From Candidatus Xiphinematobacter sp. (GTDB lineage: Bacteria > Verrucomicrobiota > Verrucomicrobiia > Chthoniobacterales > Xiphinematobacteraceae): DNA of 64,000 bases. Numbering within the stretch: position 1 is the first letter of the stretch; the number at the start of each line of letters is the position of its first letter. Shown here piece after piece: positions 1 to 9,898 of this stretch. The translations under genes were made by a program, and so were the position numbers. The notes beneath the pieces were generated by a model that worked only from the letters and a program-made list of their open reading frames with translations, had not been told where the DNA came from and did no database searches. The DNA lies in contig CP068473.1 of NCBI GenBank assembly GCA_016766635.1, positions 554,673 through 618,672 of the forward strand, written 5' to 3'.

Positions 1-15
1 ATAGCATCCATCCTA

Positions 16-993
16 ATGAACAAAGGTGGTCTTCTAGGCATTACGTTCCTCCTGCTGTTTTGCCTGAGCGTTTTCTTTAATATTTTTTTGCTGGTAGCTC
101 TTACCGATAAAAAAGGGTTTTTCACTCTGGAAAAACGCTACCGTGAGACCGTCCTCTTACCAGGAGCGGAAAACGCAAAGATTGTACTCATTCCTCTTAT
201 TGGAACTATCGGTTTTTCTCAATCCAATGCACTAGGCGACTCTATGGTAGATGATTTAAAGGAAGCTTTCCAGCAGGCAGCTAGCGACCCCGACGTTAAA
301 GCCATTATAGTCTCTACGGATTCCCCAGGTGGAGAGGTAACGGCCTCCGATGTCCTTTACCATTCCCTGCGTAACCTTGCACAACAGAAGCCGGTTGTCT
401 ACTATATCAACTCCATAGGAGCTTCCGGAGCTTACTACACTGCCTGTGGAGCCTCTTGGATTATGTGCAGCCCAACGACCTTCACGGGCAGTATTGGTGT
501 GATAATTTCCGCTCTGAATTACCAGAAACTCTTCGGTAAAATCGGCCTGCAGTCTCTGGTTTTTAGAAGTGGAAAATTTAAGGATATGCTGAACCCAGCA
601 AGGGAAATGGCCCCAGAAGAAAAGGCTTATGTCCAGGCACTCGTTGCGCAGACCTACAGGCGATTCGTACAAGTCGTTTCCTCTGCCAGGCACCTGACCC
701 CTGAAGCTCTCTATAAGGGGGTCGCAGACGGTCGTATCCTCAGTGGAGAGGACGCTTACCGCGAAAGGCTTGTGGATAGCCTCGGCTATATTGAGGATGC
801 CTATGCTAAGGCAAAAGAACTCGGTGGTGCCCCAGACGCCTCAGTTGTCAGTTACACAGCACAATTTTCTTTATCAACATTTTTGAGCAGACTCAGTCAA
901 GGGATTACCCAAAAAGTCCAACTAAACTTTCTGCATGTTTTTGCGCTAGAACCTGGACGCTTCTATCTCCTACCCTCTATCCTGGTGCCTTAA
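16..993 (+). CDS. sppA: Signal peptide peptidase SppA (S49 family)
   Basis: Membrane-anchored serine protease that degrades cleaved signal peptides in the cytoplasmic membrane. Residues 8-30 form one hydrophobic N-terminal membrane anchor, and the rest is a single S49 domain. The probable nucleophile is Ser137 in the motif IGASGAYY and the probable general base is Lys189 in SGKFKD. The spacing of 52 residues equals that of the Ser147/Lys199 dyad I recall for Bacillus SppA. At 325 aa it is the short, single-domain form, not the doubled E. coli form. The ATG at 16 directly precedes the anchor. It is followed by 164 bp without a gene and then argA, to which it has no evident functional link. Confidence 0.93.
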   Translation: MNKGGLLGITFLLLFCLSVFFNIFLLVALTDKKGFFTLEKRYRETVLLPGAENAKIVLIPLIGTIGFSQSNALGDSMVDDLKEAFQQAASDPDVKAIIVSTDSPGGEVTASDVLYHSLRNLAQQKPVVYYINSIGASGAYYTACGASWIMCSPTTFTGSIGVIISALNYQKLFGKIGLQSLVFRSGKFKDMLNPAREMAPEEKAYVQALVAQTYRRFVQVVSSARHLTPEALYKGVADGRILSGEDAYRERLVDSLGYIEDAYAKAKELGGAPDASVVSYTAQFSLSTFLSRLSQGITQKVQLNFLHVFALEPGRFYLLPSILVP

Positions 994-1157
994 CCCTCAC
1001 CAACACACCGGTCCAGTGGGTCCTGACTGGTAGTGGTGTTGCTACTGTTGTATGTGCCGCCGTGGTTTTTTAGAATGTGCATATCGAGGCTACCATTTTT
1101 CATTTCATGATTTTAATTTTCTTCTCTGGCGGCAGTTTTTGATTCTTATGTGCACTT

Positions 1158-2441
1158 GTGAATGTTGCCTTCCTTCGAGAGATTCTTCAATACATCCCCC
1201 AATTCTGGGAACGAATATTTGTGATCTCAGTTGATGGTTCGGTCGCTGGATCTGAAAATTTCTCCAACATCCTTTTGGATTTGGCTGTCCTGCGTTCCTT
1301 AAGTATCAAGGTGATCCTTGTACACGGCGCCAGCGTCCAGACTGAACGCCTGGCGAGCAAATATAAGGTCAAACTTTCTAGCTCTAGTGGAATCGGAGTA
1401 ACAGACGTGGCTTCCTTGCAGGTAAGCATTGATGCGGCAATGCGACTCACCAGTGAGATCATGCAAGGATTGTCTGCTGTGGACTTACGGGTCGCTTATG
1501 TCAACGCTATTACAGCCCATTCAGCAGGAATTCTTGGTGGAAAAGACTATCAGTTTACAGGACGTGTAGAGCGCGTAGACAGTAAGGTGTTGGACTTGCT
1601 TCTAAGGGAAGATATCATTCCGATACTGCCCCCACTAGGATTTGATGGAGAGGGCCACACTTACCGAGTAAATTCTGACGCGATTGCTGTTGAAGTAGCT
1701 GGAGAACTTCAGGCGGCGAAAGTTATCTTTCTAGCCTCTGCTGCCGCTTTCGAGCCAAAAGTCCAACTGCCCAAGCAGATTTCCGCCTCGGAATCAGAAG
1801 AACTCGTTATACGTCATCAAACCTACTGGCCCTCTAATTTAATTTCCAAACTGGATAGTGCATCTCGCGCATGTCGGCAGGGGATATCACGGGTACACAT
1901 TCTAAATGGGGGTGTGAACGGGGCACTGCTTAAGGAAGTTTTTAGTAACGAAGGGTTTGGTACCATGGTACACTCGGACGAATATCAGCAGGTCCGCGGA
2001 ATTTTTAAGAAGGATGTCTGGGGGATCCTAAATCTCATCCGACAGTCGGTAAAGAACGAAGAACTAGTCCGCCGTACACGCGGTGAGATCCTGGCTCATA
2101 TGGAAGACTATTGGGTACTTGACATTAACCATAGTTTAGTAGCTTGCGTAGCTCTACATGTCTACCCGGAAGAGGTTGTTGGAGAAATGGCCTGCTTATA
2201 TGTACATAGCAGCCATGAAAACAAAGGCTACGGCCGTAAGTTGATGGCCTTCATTGAAACTCTCGCAAAAGAAAAGGGACTAAAGAAAATTTATGCTCTC
2301 TCCACGCAAGCGTTTAACTATCTTCAGCAAAAAGGAGGATTTAGGGTGGCGCAGGCAGAGGATTTACCGGTCAGTCGCCGAGAGAAATACGAAGCCAGCG
2401 GACGATGCTCTCGTATCCTGGTCAAAGAACTTACTTACTGA
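1158..2441 (+). CDS. argA: Amino-acid N-acetyltransferase (N-acetylglutamate synthase)
   Basis: First step of arginine biosynthesis: acetyl-CoA plus glutamate gives N-acetylglutamate. The protein has two domains. The first ~270 residues are an amino-acid-kinase fold (IKVILVHGAS near the start, DYQFTGRVERVD, and NSDAIAVEVAGEL), which binds arginine in classical ArgA. The last ~140 residues are a GNAT acetyltransferase with the acetyl-CoA loop visible in ENKGYGRKLM. At 427 aa the length matches classical ArgA. The start is a GTG at 1158; an ATG nine bases upstream is out of frame. No other arg gene is in the window, and dnaN follows after about 150 bp. Confidence 0.9.
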   Translation: MNVAFLREILQYIPQFWERIFVISVDGSVAGSENFSNILLDLAVLRSLSIKVILVHGASVQTERLASKYKVKLSSSSGIGVTDVASLQVSIDAAMRLTSEIMQGLSAVDLRVAYVNAITAHSAGILGGKDYQFTGRVERVDSKVLDLLLREDIIPILPPLGFDGEGHTYRVNSDAIAVEVAGELQAAKVIFLASAAAFEPKVQLPKQISASESEELVIRHQTYWPSNLISKLDSASRACRQGISRVHILNGGVNGALLKEVFSNEGFGTMVHSDEYQQVRGIFKKDVWGILNLIRQSVKNEELVRRTRGEILAHMEDYWVLDINHSLVACVALHVYPEEVVGEMACLYVHSSHENKGYGRKLMAFIETLAKEKGLKKIYALSTQAFNYLQQKGGFRVAQAEDLPVSRREKYEASGRCSRILVKELTY

Positions 2442-2590
2442 GCAATCGTGGAAATACAAAGGTCCGGAAGACAACAAAGCGGAGGCGCTCAATTTACCCT
2501 CGCCCACTATTTTACCAGTTTATCTTTGACAAAGGGGCTTTTTAGGCCCATAGGGGAACGTTCTGTTCTGCCGCAGTGGGTGGGTCTTCC

Positions 2591-3703
2591 ATGAAACTCG
2601 TCGTCGCCAAAGAAGCACTGTTGGAAGGACTACAGCGCGCGCAAAGCGTTGTCAGCGCGCGACCGGCCCTGCCAGTCCTTTCCAATGCCCTTCTGGAGGC
2701 TTCCGAAGGGGAGTTGAGCATAACCGCCACTGATCAAAGCACCACCATCCAATGTCGCATCCCCGCTGCCGTGGAAGCTCCTGGAGCGACCACCTTACCG
2801 GCACGCCGGCTCGCCGCCATCGCCAGGGAGCTCTGCAGCGGCGACGTTGCGATCGAAACAGACTCCGGGAATACCTCTACCATTCGGTGTATGTCCAGCC
2901 TCTTTAGAATGTTTGGTCTCCCTAAAGAGGAATTTCCGGAACTTTTTGAGATAAAGGACGCCGTTCGCGTCTCCATGGAACAGCCTGTTCTCTTTGAAGG
3001 TCTTAAATATACCTCTTATGCGATCTCTACGGATGAGAGTCGCTACACTCTCAATGGTATCCTCTTTTCCCTTAAAAACAAAAGGCTAACACTCGTTGCA
3101 ACAGATGGTCGCCGCCTTGCCCTCTACGAAGTAGAGGTACAATCGCCTTATGATCAACAAGAGTTGGAATTTATTGTACCAACTAAAACTGTTAGTGAGC
3201 TACAGCGTCTTCTCAGAGAGGGCGGCAAGCTGACGCTTTCTATTGCCAAAAATGTTGTAGCCTTTCACCTAGGGACCGTTTTCTTAATTTCTAAGTTAAT
3301 AGAAGGAAAATACCCTAACTACCGTCAAGTCATTCCCAGTGGAACCAGCGAAAGAATCAAGCTCGAGCGGGAAATATTCTTAAGCGCAGTGAAACGTGTA
3401 TCCCTGCTGAGTCTAAGTAAGGCAAGCTCAGTCTGTCTGGCTCTTACCAAGAACAAGATGGACATTACAGCAGTTACCCCAGAAATAGGAGAAGCAAAAG
3501 AGTCTCTCTCGATTGTATACCGTGGAAAGGATTTCTCCATCGCATTCAATCCTGAGTTTCTAGTAGATCCACTACGTAACATTTCGGATGAACAGGTTGA
3601 CTTGGAATTTTTTAATGGGATGGGTCCAAGTGTACTTCGTGCAATGTCTAGAGAAACATTCCTCTATGTTCTTATGCCCATGAGAGTCCCCCCGGTCAGC
3701 TGA
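2591..3703 (+). CDS. dnaN: DNA polymerase III beta subunit (sliding clamp)
   Basis: Ring-shaped processivity clamp that tethers replicative polymerase to DNA. The sequence starts MKLVVAKEALLEGLQRAQ, has the family signature LVATDGRRLALYE near the middle and ends with YVLMPMR, the usual C-terminus. I chose the ATG at 2591 over an upstream in-frame start at 2576 because clamps begin with this MK motif. This gives 370 aa, the normal clamp length with three repeated domains. dnaA and gyrB are not adjacent, so this is probably not the classical origin arrangement. A tRNA-Thr follows by about 20 bp. Confidence 0.97.
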   Translation: MKLVVAKEALLEGLQRAQSVVSARPALPVLSNALLEASEGELSITATDQSTTIQCRIPAAVEAPGATTLPARRLAAIARELCSGDVAIETDSGNTSTIRCMSSLFRMFGLPKEEFPELFEIKDAVRVSMEQPVLFEGLKYTSYAISTDESRYTLNGILFSLKNKRLTLVATDGRRLALYEVEVQSPYDQQELEFIVPTKTVSELQRLLREGGKLTLSIAKNVVAFHLGTVFLISKLIEGKYPNYRQVIPSGTSERIKLEREIFLSAVKRVSLLSLSKASSVCLALTKNKMDITAVTPEIGEAKESLSIVYRGKDFSIAFNPEFLVDPLRNISDEQVDLEFFNGMGPSVLRAMSRETFLYVLMPMRVPPVS

Positions 3704-3723
3704 GGAATCGCGGTGGTTTAGGC

Positions 3724-3795
3724 GCCGGCATAGCACAGCGGTAGTGCGGCTGATTTGTAATCAGCAGGTCGTCGGTTCGAATCCGACTGTCGGCT
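3724..3795 (+). tRNA. tRNA-Thr (anticodon TGT)
   Basis: Full cloverleaf. The acceptor arm GCCGGCA (3724-3730) pairs with TGTCGGC (3788-3794), with one G-T pair, and the discriminator is T3795. The anticodon stem CTGAT/ATCAG encloses the loop TTGTAA with anticodon TGT. The T arm has GGTTCGAATCC. CCA is not encoded. It lies directly after dnaN on the same strand. Confidence 0.95.
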
Positions 3796-3876
3796 TGCCT
3801 GCGAGAAGTGCCGTTCCTTGGTGATGTGGTTTCTCATATAAGGAAGAGACTGGGTCCTTTCACCTTCACTTCCAGT

Positions 3877-6426
3877 TTAGTGGACGACAAGGTTTACCAA
3901 CCCAGGTACGCTGATAAAGCGCACCGGCGTTTTTTTACCAAGTGCTGCACGAATTTTTGGTAGAGCCAGAATAATCAATTCAACCTCCGCAGAGGAGACG
4001 GAACCTGAGACTCGCACACGATCTTTAGTTTTTCCATTAATCTGTACAACTAGTTCTTTTTCAGTTTCTACAAGCAGGGATTCTTCGTACTTAGGCCAAG
4101 GTTGATTAGAAACATTGGAAGTAAAGCACGAGAACCGCGAGGCAAGCCGGAACCAAACTTCCTCGGCAAGGTGAGGGGCAAATGGACTAAGAAGTTGGAG
4201 CAGAGTTTGTATGGCCTCCACAGGACAGGGATTAACAGATGTAAATTCATTAACAAAGGCCATCAGTTGAGCGATGGCAGTGTTAAAGGAAAAGGCTTCG
4301 ATGTCAGCTGTAACCTTCTTGATGGTAGCATGGATTATACGTAGCTGGTGGGGGGTGCAGGGTTGTGTGGTCAGTGCAGAAGAAATCCTCCAGCCTTCTT
4401 GGTCTTCTTCGAATGCAAGGCGCCAAACCCGTGCTAAGAAGCGATAAACGCCCTCCACACCTTTTATGTTCCAGGGCTTCGTTTGTTCCAAGGGCCCCAT
4501 AAACATCTCGTACAAACGTAGAGAATCTGCCCCGTATTCCGCTACAATACTCTCTGGATTAATGACATTGCCTCTACTCTTGGACATTTTTTGCCCATCG
4601 GAGCCGAGTATCATCCCTTGGTTGATTAGTCGTTGAAAAGGTTCCGGCGTGGAAACATGCCCTAAATCAAATAGGACCTTATGCCAAAATCGGGCGTAGA
4701 GAAGGTGTAAAACAGCATGTTCAGTGCCTCCCACATAGAGATCAACACCACCAGCCCTCCTTCCACTTTCCATCCAATACCTTTCTGCTTCTGCTCCGAC
4801 AAAATGCGAGGAATTATGTGGATCACAGAAGCGCAGGTAGTACCAGCATGAACCCGCCCATTGGGGCATTGTGTTAGTTTCTCTCCGAGCTTTTTCCGAA
4901 TAACGTACCCATTCTATCGCCTGTGCAAGAGGTGGCTCTCCTGTTTTGGAAGGCTTAAAATTGGTTACAGCCGGCTGACAGATGGGCAACTCTGAGGGAT
5001 CAAGGGCATGATGTCGTCCCCCTTCCCAAATAATTGGGAAAGGCTCGCCCCAGTAGCGTTGCCGTGAGAATAGCCAGTCGCGAAGTTTATAATGGACTAC
5101 CGGTCTGCCCATCCCTTGTTTTTCGAGCCACACAGTGATGCGTTCCCTAGCTTTTTCGGTTGGCAAACCCTCAATGAGAGGGGAGTGGATTGCAATACTC
5201 TCTCCAGGGAAGCAATCTCCTACAGATCCCCGGGAGGCAATAACTCGATGTATGGGCAGATGGAATTTCCTAGCAAACTCAAAGTCCCGCTTATCATGTG
5301 CTGGTACAGCCATAACAGCACCAGTGCCATAACTCATAAGAACGTAGTCAGAGATCCAGATTGGGATTTTCTCACCATTGATAGGATTAATAGCGTGGGA
5401 ACCGGTAAAGACGCCCGTTTTATCTTTGTTCAAATCAGTTCGTTCTAGATCGGACTTGGAAGAAACTAGCTTTAAATATGCCTCTACTTCGGATTTGCGG
5501 TGGGAAACCGTTAAAGTGCTGGACATAGGGTGTTCTGGAGCGATTACCAAGTAAGTGACTCCAAAGAGAGTGTCGGGGCGAGTGGTAAAGACTCTGAGAG
5601 AAGAAGTATGGGAAACCACACGAAAAGTAACTTCTACCCCTTCGCTCCGTCCAATCCAATTTCTCTGAAGTAATTTGACAGATTCTGGCCAATCTAGATC
5701 TTCTAGATCATCTATCAGTCGTTGTGCATATGCTGTGATGCGCAGTATCCACTGCCTCATCGGCCGTCGTTCCACTGGAAAACCTCCCACTTCGCTATAC
5801 CCTCCTCTTACCTCTTCCTTGGCGAGCACGGTGCCAAGGGATGGACACCAGTTCACTGGAATTTCAGCTACGTAGGCCAGCCTCACGGAATCTGGATCGC
5901 TCTTGCGACAAGTAGAAATTGCCTCTGCCCTTCCAGTGGAAGGGTTGACCCACGAGTTATAGATTTGCAAGAAGATCCACTGTGTCCATCGAAAGTATGC
6001 GGGATTGGTCGTATTTATCTCACGTTTCCAATCATAGCTGAGGCCCAGTGATTGGAGTTGAGCACGGAACCGGTTAATATTTTTTTCGGTGGTGACGGCT
6101 GGATGTTGATTTGTTTTCAGGGCAAACTGCTCCGTTGGGAGACCGAAGGCATCCCAGCCCATAGGATGGAGCACTTGAAATCCACACATGCGCTTATAAC
6201 GAGCCAGAATGTCAGTGGCAGTGTATCCTTCGACATGGCCCACGTGGAGCCCTTCTCCACTCGGGTACGGAAACATGTCCAAGAGGTAGAATTTGGAGCG
6301 GCGAGGATCGAATCCAGGTTCTCCAGGGTTGGGTACACTGAAAGAATTGCTCTTGAGCCAGGAAAGCTGCCATCTAGATTCGTATTCGTCGAAGGGGATT
6401 TTTTTTGTGTTTTTCGAAAAAGTCAT
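3877..6426 (-). CDS. leuS: Leucyl-tRNA synthetase
   Basis: Class I aminoacyl-tRNA synthetase that charges tRNA-Leu. The HIGH-type motif is HVGH at residues 61-64 and the KMSKS loop starts at about residue 613, so the catalytic Rossmann fold is intact. Between them lies the CP1 editing domain with TRPDTLFGVTYLV and GTGAVMAVPAHDKRD, so post-transfer proofreading is expected. The C-terminal part has the anticodon-binding helical domain and the terminal tRNA-binding domain (VVQINGKTKDRVRV). The length of 849 aa is typical for a bacterial LeuRS. Its 5' side faces a 444 bp gap shared with the divergent recO. tRNA-Thr runs toward its 3' end. Confidence 0.97.
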   Translation of the reverse strand: MTFSKNTKKIPFDEYESRWQLSWLKSNSFSVPNPGEPGFDPRRSKFYLLDMFPYPSGEGLHVGHVEGYTATDILARYKRMCGFQVLHPMGWDAFGLPTEQFALKTNQHPAVTTEKNINRFRAQLQSLGLSYDWKREINTTNPAYFRWTQWIFLQIYNSWVNPSTGRAEAISTCRKSDPDSVRLAYVAEIPVNWCPSLGTVLAKEEVRGGYSEVGGFPVERRPMRQWILRITAYAQRLIDDLEDLDWPESVKLLQRNWIGRSEGVEVTFRVVSHTSSLRVFTTRPDTLFGVTYLVIAPEHPMSSTLTVSHRKSEVEAYLKLVSSKSDLERTDLNKDKTGVFTGSHAINPINGEKIPIWISDYVLMSYGTGAVMAVPAHDKRDFEFARKFHLPIHRVIASRGSVGDCFPGESIAIHSPLIEGLPTEKARERITVWLEKQGMGRPVVHYKLRDWLFSRQRYWGEPFPIIWEGGRHHALDPSELPICQPAVTNFKPSKTGEPPLAQAIEWVRYSEKARRETNTMPQWAGSCWYYLRFCDPHNSSHFVGAEAERYWMESGRRAGGVDLYVGGTEHAVLHLLYARFWHKVLFDLGHVSTPEPFQRLINQGMILGSDGQKMSKSRGNVINPESIVAEYGADSLRLYEMFMGPLEQTKPWNIKGVEGVYRFLARVWRLAFEEDQEGWRISSALTTQPCTPHQLRIIHATIKKVTADIEAFSFNTAIAQLMAFVNEFTSVNPCPVEAIQTLLQLLSPFAPHLAEEVWFRLASRFSCFTSNVSNQPWPKYEESLLVETEKELVVQINGKTKDRVRVSGSVSSAEVELIILALPKIRAALGKKTPVRFISVPGLVNLVVH

Positions 6427-6870
6427 AACCTACCTTTGTTGTGGAACGGAAGAAAATTGCCTAGAATGCAAAACCAGCATGTCTGGCCTGTTTTGCCTGT
6501 TTTACTTGGGCTCGAGCGTTCTTCCGTGTCTGTTTTACTCTAACATTTTTATGCAATCCTCTCAGGAGAAAAACGTGTAGCAATAGCCACACGTATATCC
6601 AGGCTGAGCAATGCGAACTACATAAGTTCTTTTACCAGGGGTAGGAGAGAGAGACTCTCCGCTAGCGTGCCTTAATCCACCCCTGCCAGAACGGACGAGG
6701 CTAGGGTTTTTCAAAAGAGCTGCCCTGCAACAAAGAAAAGAAAAAAAGCGCACGTGGGAGACATACTGTTACATTCCAGGCGACAATGGCGGCTGGATTA
6801 TCAATTCTTCTCATTCTAACAATTCAAAAAAGCGACCAGTGGCAGGAAACGCAACAACAGACTGCATTCC
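6427..6870. other. 444 bp divergent intergenic region, leuS/recO
   Basis: I see no credible gene here. It must carry the promoters for leuS (minus) and recO (plus). Short inverted repeats are visible: ACGTGT/ACACGT (6573-6594), GAACT/AGTTC (6612-6626), and GGAGAG/CTCTCC around 6645-6661. They would fold in the leuS leader, but I do not find the conserved T-box sequence, so no riboswitch is called. Confidence 0.4.
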
Positions 6871-7440
6871 ATGCTTGGAAGCACATCCGGTCAATTGGAA
6901 CGAACTGCTGCTATCCTTATTCGGAAGACACCATTCTCTGAGACGACGCTGTTCTGCACCTGGATATCAGAGCAGTATGGAAGAATAAAAACTAGCGCTC
7001 GTGGAGCAAGAAGTTTCAGGAGCCCCTTTCAGGGGGGGTTAGAGCTCTTTTGTGAGGTGGAGATCTGTTTCGAGAGAAGTTGGAAGTCGGATCTGTACCC
7101 TTTGAAGGAGTCGCACGCTACGTTCCCCTCTGTGGTAGGAAAGTTTTCCTATTCCAACTTCGTTTTGGCGGCGTATTTCTCAGAACTAGCTGAGGCAGTA
7201 TTACCAGTTTTAGATGAGTCAGCTCCGGAGGTATTCGATCTCCTTAGGGTGGGACTACGTTATTTGCAAAGGTCCCCTGCTTCCCTATACGCTTTAACCA
7301 AATTTGAAAGTAACCTTTGCCAAAGGATAGGAATAGGGGGACCTCTTCCGGAAGCCCTGGAACATTACTGCGGATATCTGCCGCGTAGTAGAGCTGCCGC
7401 CTTTCACGTTTTGCATGCTCGGAGGGGCGGCGCTTTCTAA
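6871..7440 (+). CDS. recO: DNA repair protein RecO, C-terminally shortened
   Basis: RecFOR-pathway mediator that loads RecA onto SSB-coated gaps. The N-terminal OB-fold is recognisable (TAAILIRKTPFSETTLFCTWISEQYGRIKTSARGARS, residues about 11-48), followed by the helical domain. The protein is 189 aa against the more usual 220-250. It stops right after a GGAF motif, where many relatives continue with a CxxC and a final helix. Only one cysteine of the usual zinc site is visible (HYCGY). The reading frames downstream show no CxxC that a simple frameshift would restore. It may be a natural short form or the product of a late nonsense change. Confidence 0.8.
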   Translation: MLGSTSGQLERTAAILIRKTPFSETTLFCTWISEQYGRIKTSARGARSFRSPFQGGLELFCEVEICFERSWKSDLYPLKESHATFPSVVGKFSYSNFVLAAYFSELAEAVLPVLDESAPEVFDLLRVGLRYLQRSPASLYALTKFESNLCQRIGIGGPLPEALEHYCGYLPRSRAAAFHVLHARRGGAF

Positions 7441-7656
7441 CAATGGACAAGAAAAAAGCCAGGACTTTTTCCGGTACTGCACGCTGCAAAGAGGGACGGG
7501 CCAAAAACACCCTCTAGCATTAATGCCTGTTTTTCATTTCGGTGGAGGCAGGCATTGGATTTGCTTGCCTTACTGCTACAATAAGACCAAGACCACGGCG
7601 TGGGTTTGTAGACCCCCCCTAGTAGTGCCTTGCGGTCTCGGCAAAACTGCCCGATA

Positions 7657-8317
7657 TTAGTTGGCCTGAAGAATGCCGGAGACGATAGCGACACGTCTGG
7701 CGCCTGCATCCAAGATAGTAGGCAAGTTTTCTCGTTTAATTCCTCCGATACAGAAGATGGGTACGGAGACCAGGTCGTGTACTACCAGGTCGTGTACTTC
7801 TACTTCTTTAACTTCTTTAATATGCGCTAGGCTGGTTGGAGGGTATCCTGGCTTAGTGGACGCGTGGAAGAGGGGGGCCAAAACTGATGTAATCTGCCCC
7901 GGCGGAAGAAGCTGACTGGGCCTGAGTGATGTTGTGTGTGGAACACCCACCTATAACGTCCCTTCCGGCAAGGGCTCGTGCCTTGTCAAGTGAGAGGTCC
8001 TCCTGTCCAATGTGAAAGCCAGAGACTCCTGTTCTAGTCACTAGTTGAGGATAGTCATTAAGGATAAACGGGATATCTACGAGAAGAGGGGCAAGCGAGC
8101 AGGCGAGAGCCATAATTTCTGATGAGGGATGCCCCTTGGCACGCAGCTGGATTATGTCCACCCCCCCTTGCCTCATTGATTCGGCAGCCAGATAGCAATC
8201 TTGAGGGGAAATGTAACCCAGATCCAAAATGCCGTAAAGAGTGCATTCAGAAGGCAATTTCACAGGAGTCGTAGGGCTTTTGTGATTTTGTGAATTTTTA
8301 TAGCGGGGTGCAACCAA
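7657..8317 (-). pseudogene. thiE: Thiamine-phosphate synthase, frameshifted
   Basis: ThiE joins HMP-PP and thiazole phosphate to make thiamine phosphate. The first frame (8317 down to 7853) has IIQLRAKG, LNDYPQL, GFHIGQEDL, GCSTHN and GADYISFGP, then ends in unrelated residues. The second frame (to 7657) continues with PLFHASTKPG, then FCIGGIKRENL and AIVSGIL, which complete the TIM barrel. The frames join exactly if one base is removed from the C6 tract of the coding strand (G6 at 7872-7877 on plus). The C-terminal half also contains in-frame 15 bp and 9 bp tandem duplications. The apparent start at 8317 is a TTG with no clear ribosome site. It could be a decaying gene, a slippage-corrected gene or an assembly error. 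It sits 216 bp downstream of accC on the same strand. Confidence 0.85.
7769..7819. repeat. Tandem duplications inside thiE (15 bp x2, 9 bp x2)
   Basis: The unit ACCAGGTCGTGTACT occurs twice head to tail at 7769-7798. ACTTCTTTA occurs twice at 7802-7819. Both are multiples of three. They add eight residues (a repeated VHDLV and a repeated KEV) to the loop before the conserved IGGI strand of ThiE, compared with the usual family length as I recall it. Confidence 0.9.
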
Positions 8318-8533
8318 CCTCTCGGAATGGATCTATCTGTGCTAATTTCGTGATCCCGGAGCATGCCGATATTTGTTCAGAGGAGACCATACTGGAAAAG
8401 GTAAGCCCTCTTTTTCTTCTATCATGTTGTACCTTATTTATCTCCACCTATCATCTCCGATTCCTCACGCGTTACCGCTCGTTTCGTTGTTAGTATAGGT
8501 TATCAAGAGAAACAAATACTAATGTGTCCGCCG

Positions 8534-9898
8534 TTAAAAATTAAGAGCAGGCATCTCTGTTATCATTCTTTCTACCAAGCTGGTATTATACTTCCCTCGA
8601 TGGAACTCCTCGTTTCTCAAGATGGCTTGTTGAAAAGGAATGTTCGTATGAACACCTGTGATAAGGTACTCGCTGAGAGCACGACTCATGCGGCAAATTG
8701 CAGATTTGCGGGAGGAAGCTGCCACGATCAGTTTCGCAATCATAGAGTCATAATGCTGGGGAACTGGATAACCCGCGTAGGCGTGGGAATCGATGCGTAC
8801 GCCATACCCCCCAGGGGCATAGTAGAGCTTAATAGTTCCTGGACAGGGCTGGAAGTTTTTAGATGGATTTTCCGCGTTAATACGGCATTCAATAGCATGA
8901 TAGTGCGGGATGGCGTGGGTCAAGTAGTCACTCAAATGTTTTCCAGCGGCAACCCGGATCTGCTGCTTTACAAGGTCGCATCGGTATGCCTCCTCAGTAA
9001 TTGGATGCTCCACTTGGATACGAGCATTCATTTCCACGAAATAAAAGTTTAGCTCCTCATCCACCAAATATTCCACTGTTCCTGCATTAGTGTAGCCTAC
9101 AGCCTGTGCCAATCGGATCGACGCTTCCCCCATCTGGGTTCGCAGCTCCTTCGTCATAAGAGAAGAAGGACATTCCTCAACGATTTTCTGGTTACGACGT
9201 TGGATGGAGCAGTCGCGTTCTCCAAGATGAATCACCTTGCTGTAATTGTCTCCGAATATTTGAAATTCGATATGATGCGGATTTAGGATAAGCTTCTCGA
9301 GATAGATTGCTGGGTCACTGAAGGCCTTTTCGGCCTCTGTGCGAGCACTGTGAAAGCCCTGCACCAGGCTGTTTTCGTTGTATGCAGCCCGCATCCCTCG
9401 CCCTCCACCGCCGGCAACGGCCTTGACCATCACGGGATAGCCGATGGCCCGAGCAAGCTCAAGTGCTTCCAGTTCCGAATCGACAGTGCTCTTACTTCCA
9501 GGGATTACGGGGACACCTGCCCCGCTTGCGTACTCCCTTGCCGCACTTTTGTTTCCCATCAGGCGGAGAACTCTTGGTGAAGGTCCAATAAAGGTGATGT
9601 TGCAGCTGGCGCAAACTTCGGCAAAATGAGCGTTTTCGGCTAGGAAGCCGTAGCCTGGATGAATGGCATCTACATCGGTAATTTCCGCAGCACTAATAAT
9701 GCGGTCTATCTTTAGATAGCTTTCAGAGCTGGCAGCTGGACCAATGCAAACTGCCTCGTCCGCAAGTTGAACGTGAAGGGATTCAACATCTGGCTCCGAA
9801 TAGACGGCAACCGTCTGGATGCCAAGCTCCCTACAGGCGCGGATGACGCGCAGAGCGATTTCACCTCGATTGGAAATAAGGATCTTCTTAAACACCAC
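8534..9898 (-). CDS. accC: Acetyl-CoA carboxylase, biotin carboxylase subunit
   Basis: ATP-dependent carboxylation of the biotin on AccB, the first half-reaction of malonyl-CoA synthesis. The sequence begins with [19 protein letters not shown]. It has the ATP-grasp glycine loop GGGGRGMR, the metal-binding [14 protein letters not shown], and the C-terminal domain beginning near RINAENP. At 454 aa the length matches E. coli AccC (about 450). The start is a GTG at 9898, overlapping the end of accB by 11 bp, so the two are translationally coupled. Order accB-accC is standard. A possible thiE remnant follows on the same strand. Confidence 0.97.
   Translation of the reverse strand: MVFKKILISNRGEIALRVIRACRELGIQTVAVYSEPDVESLHVQLADEAVCIGPAASSESYLKIDRIISAAEITDVDAIHPGYGFLAENAHFAEVCASCNITFIGPSPRVLRLMGNKSAAREYASGAGVPVIPGSKSTVDSELEALELARAIGYPVMVKAVAGGGGRGMRAAYNENSLVQGFHSARTEAEKAFSDPAIYLEKLILNPHHIEFQIFGDNYSKVIHLGERDCSIQRRNQKIVEECPSSLMTKELRTQMGEASIRLAQAVGYTNAGTVEYLVDEELNFYFVEMNARIQVEHPITEEAYRCDLVKQQIRVAAGKHLSDYLTHAIPHYHAIECRINAENPSKNFQPCPGTIKLYYAPGGYGVRIDSHAYAGYPVPQHYDSMIAKLIVAASSRKSAICRMSRALSEYLITGVHTNIPFQQAILRNEEFHRGKYNTSLVERMITEMPALNF

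Noticed and set aside
256-693. 145-codon minus-strand frame inside sppA
   Set aside because: It lies fully antisense to a well-supported protease gene and resembles no family.
6573-6700. Possible T-box leader of leuS
   Set aside because: Hairpins exist, but the conserved T-box sequence and antiterminator are not found, and leuS T-boxes are mainly a Firmicutes feature.
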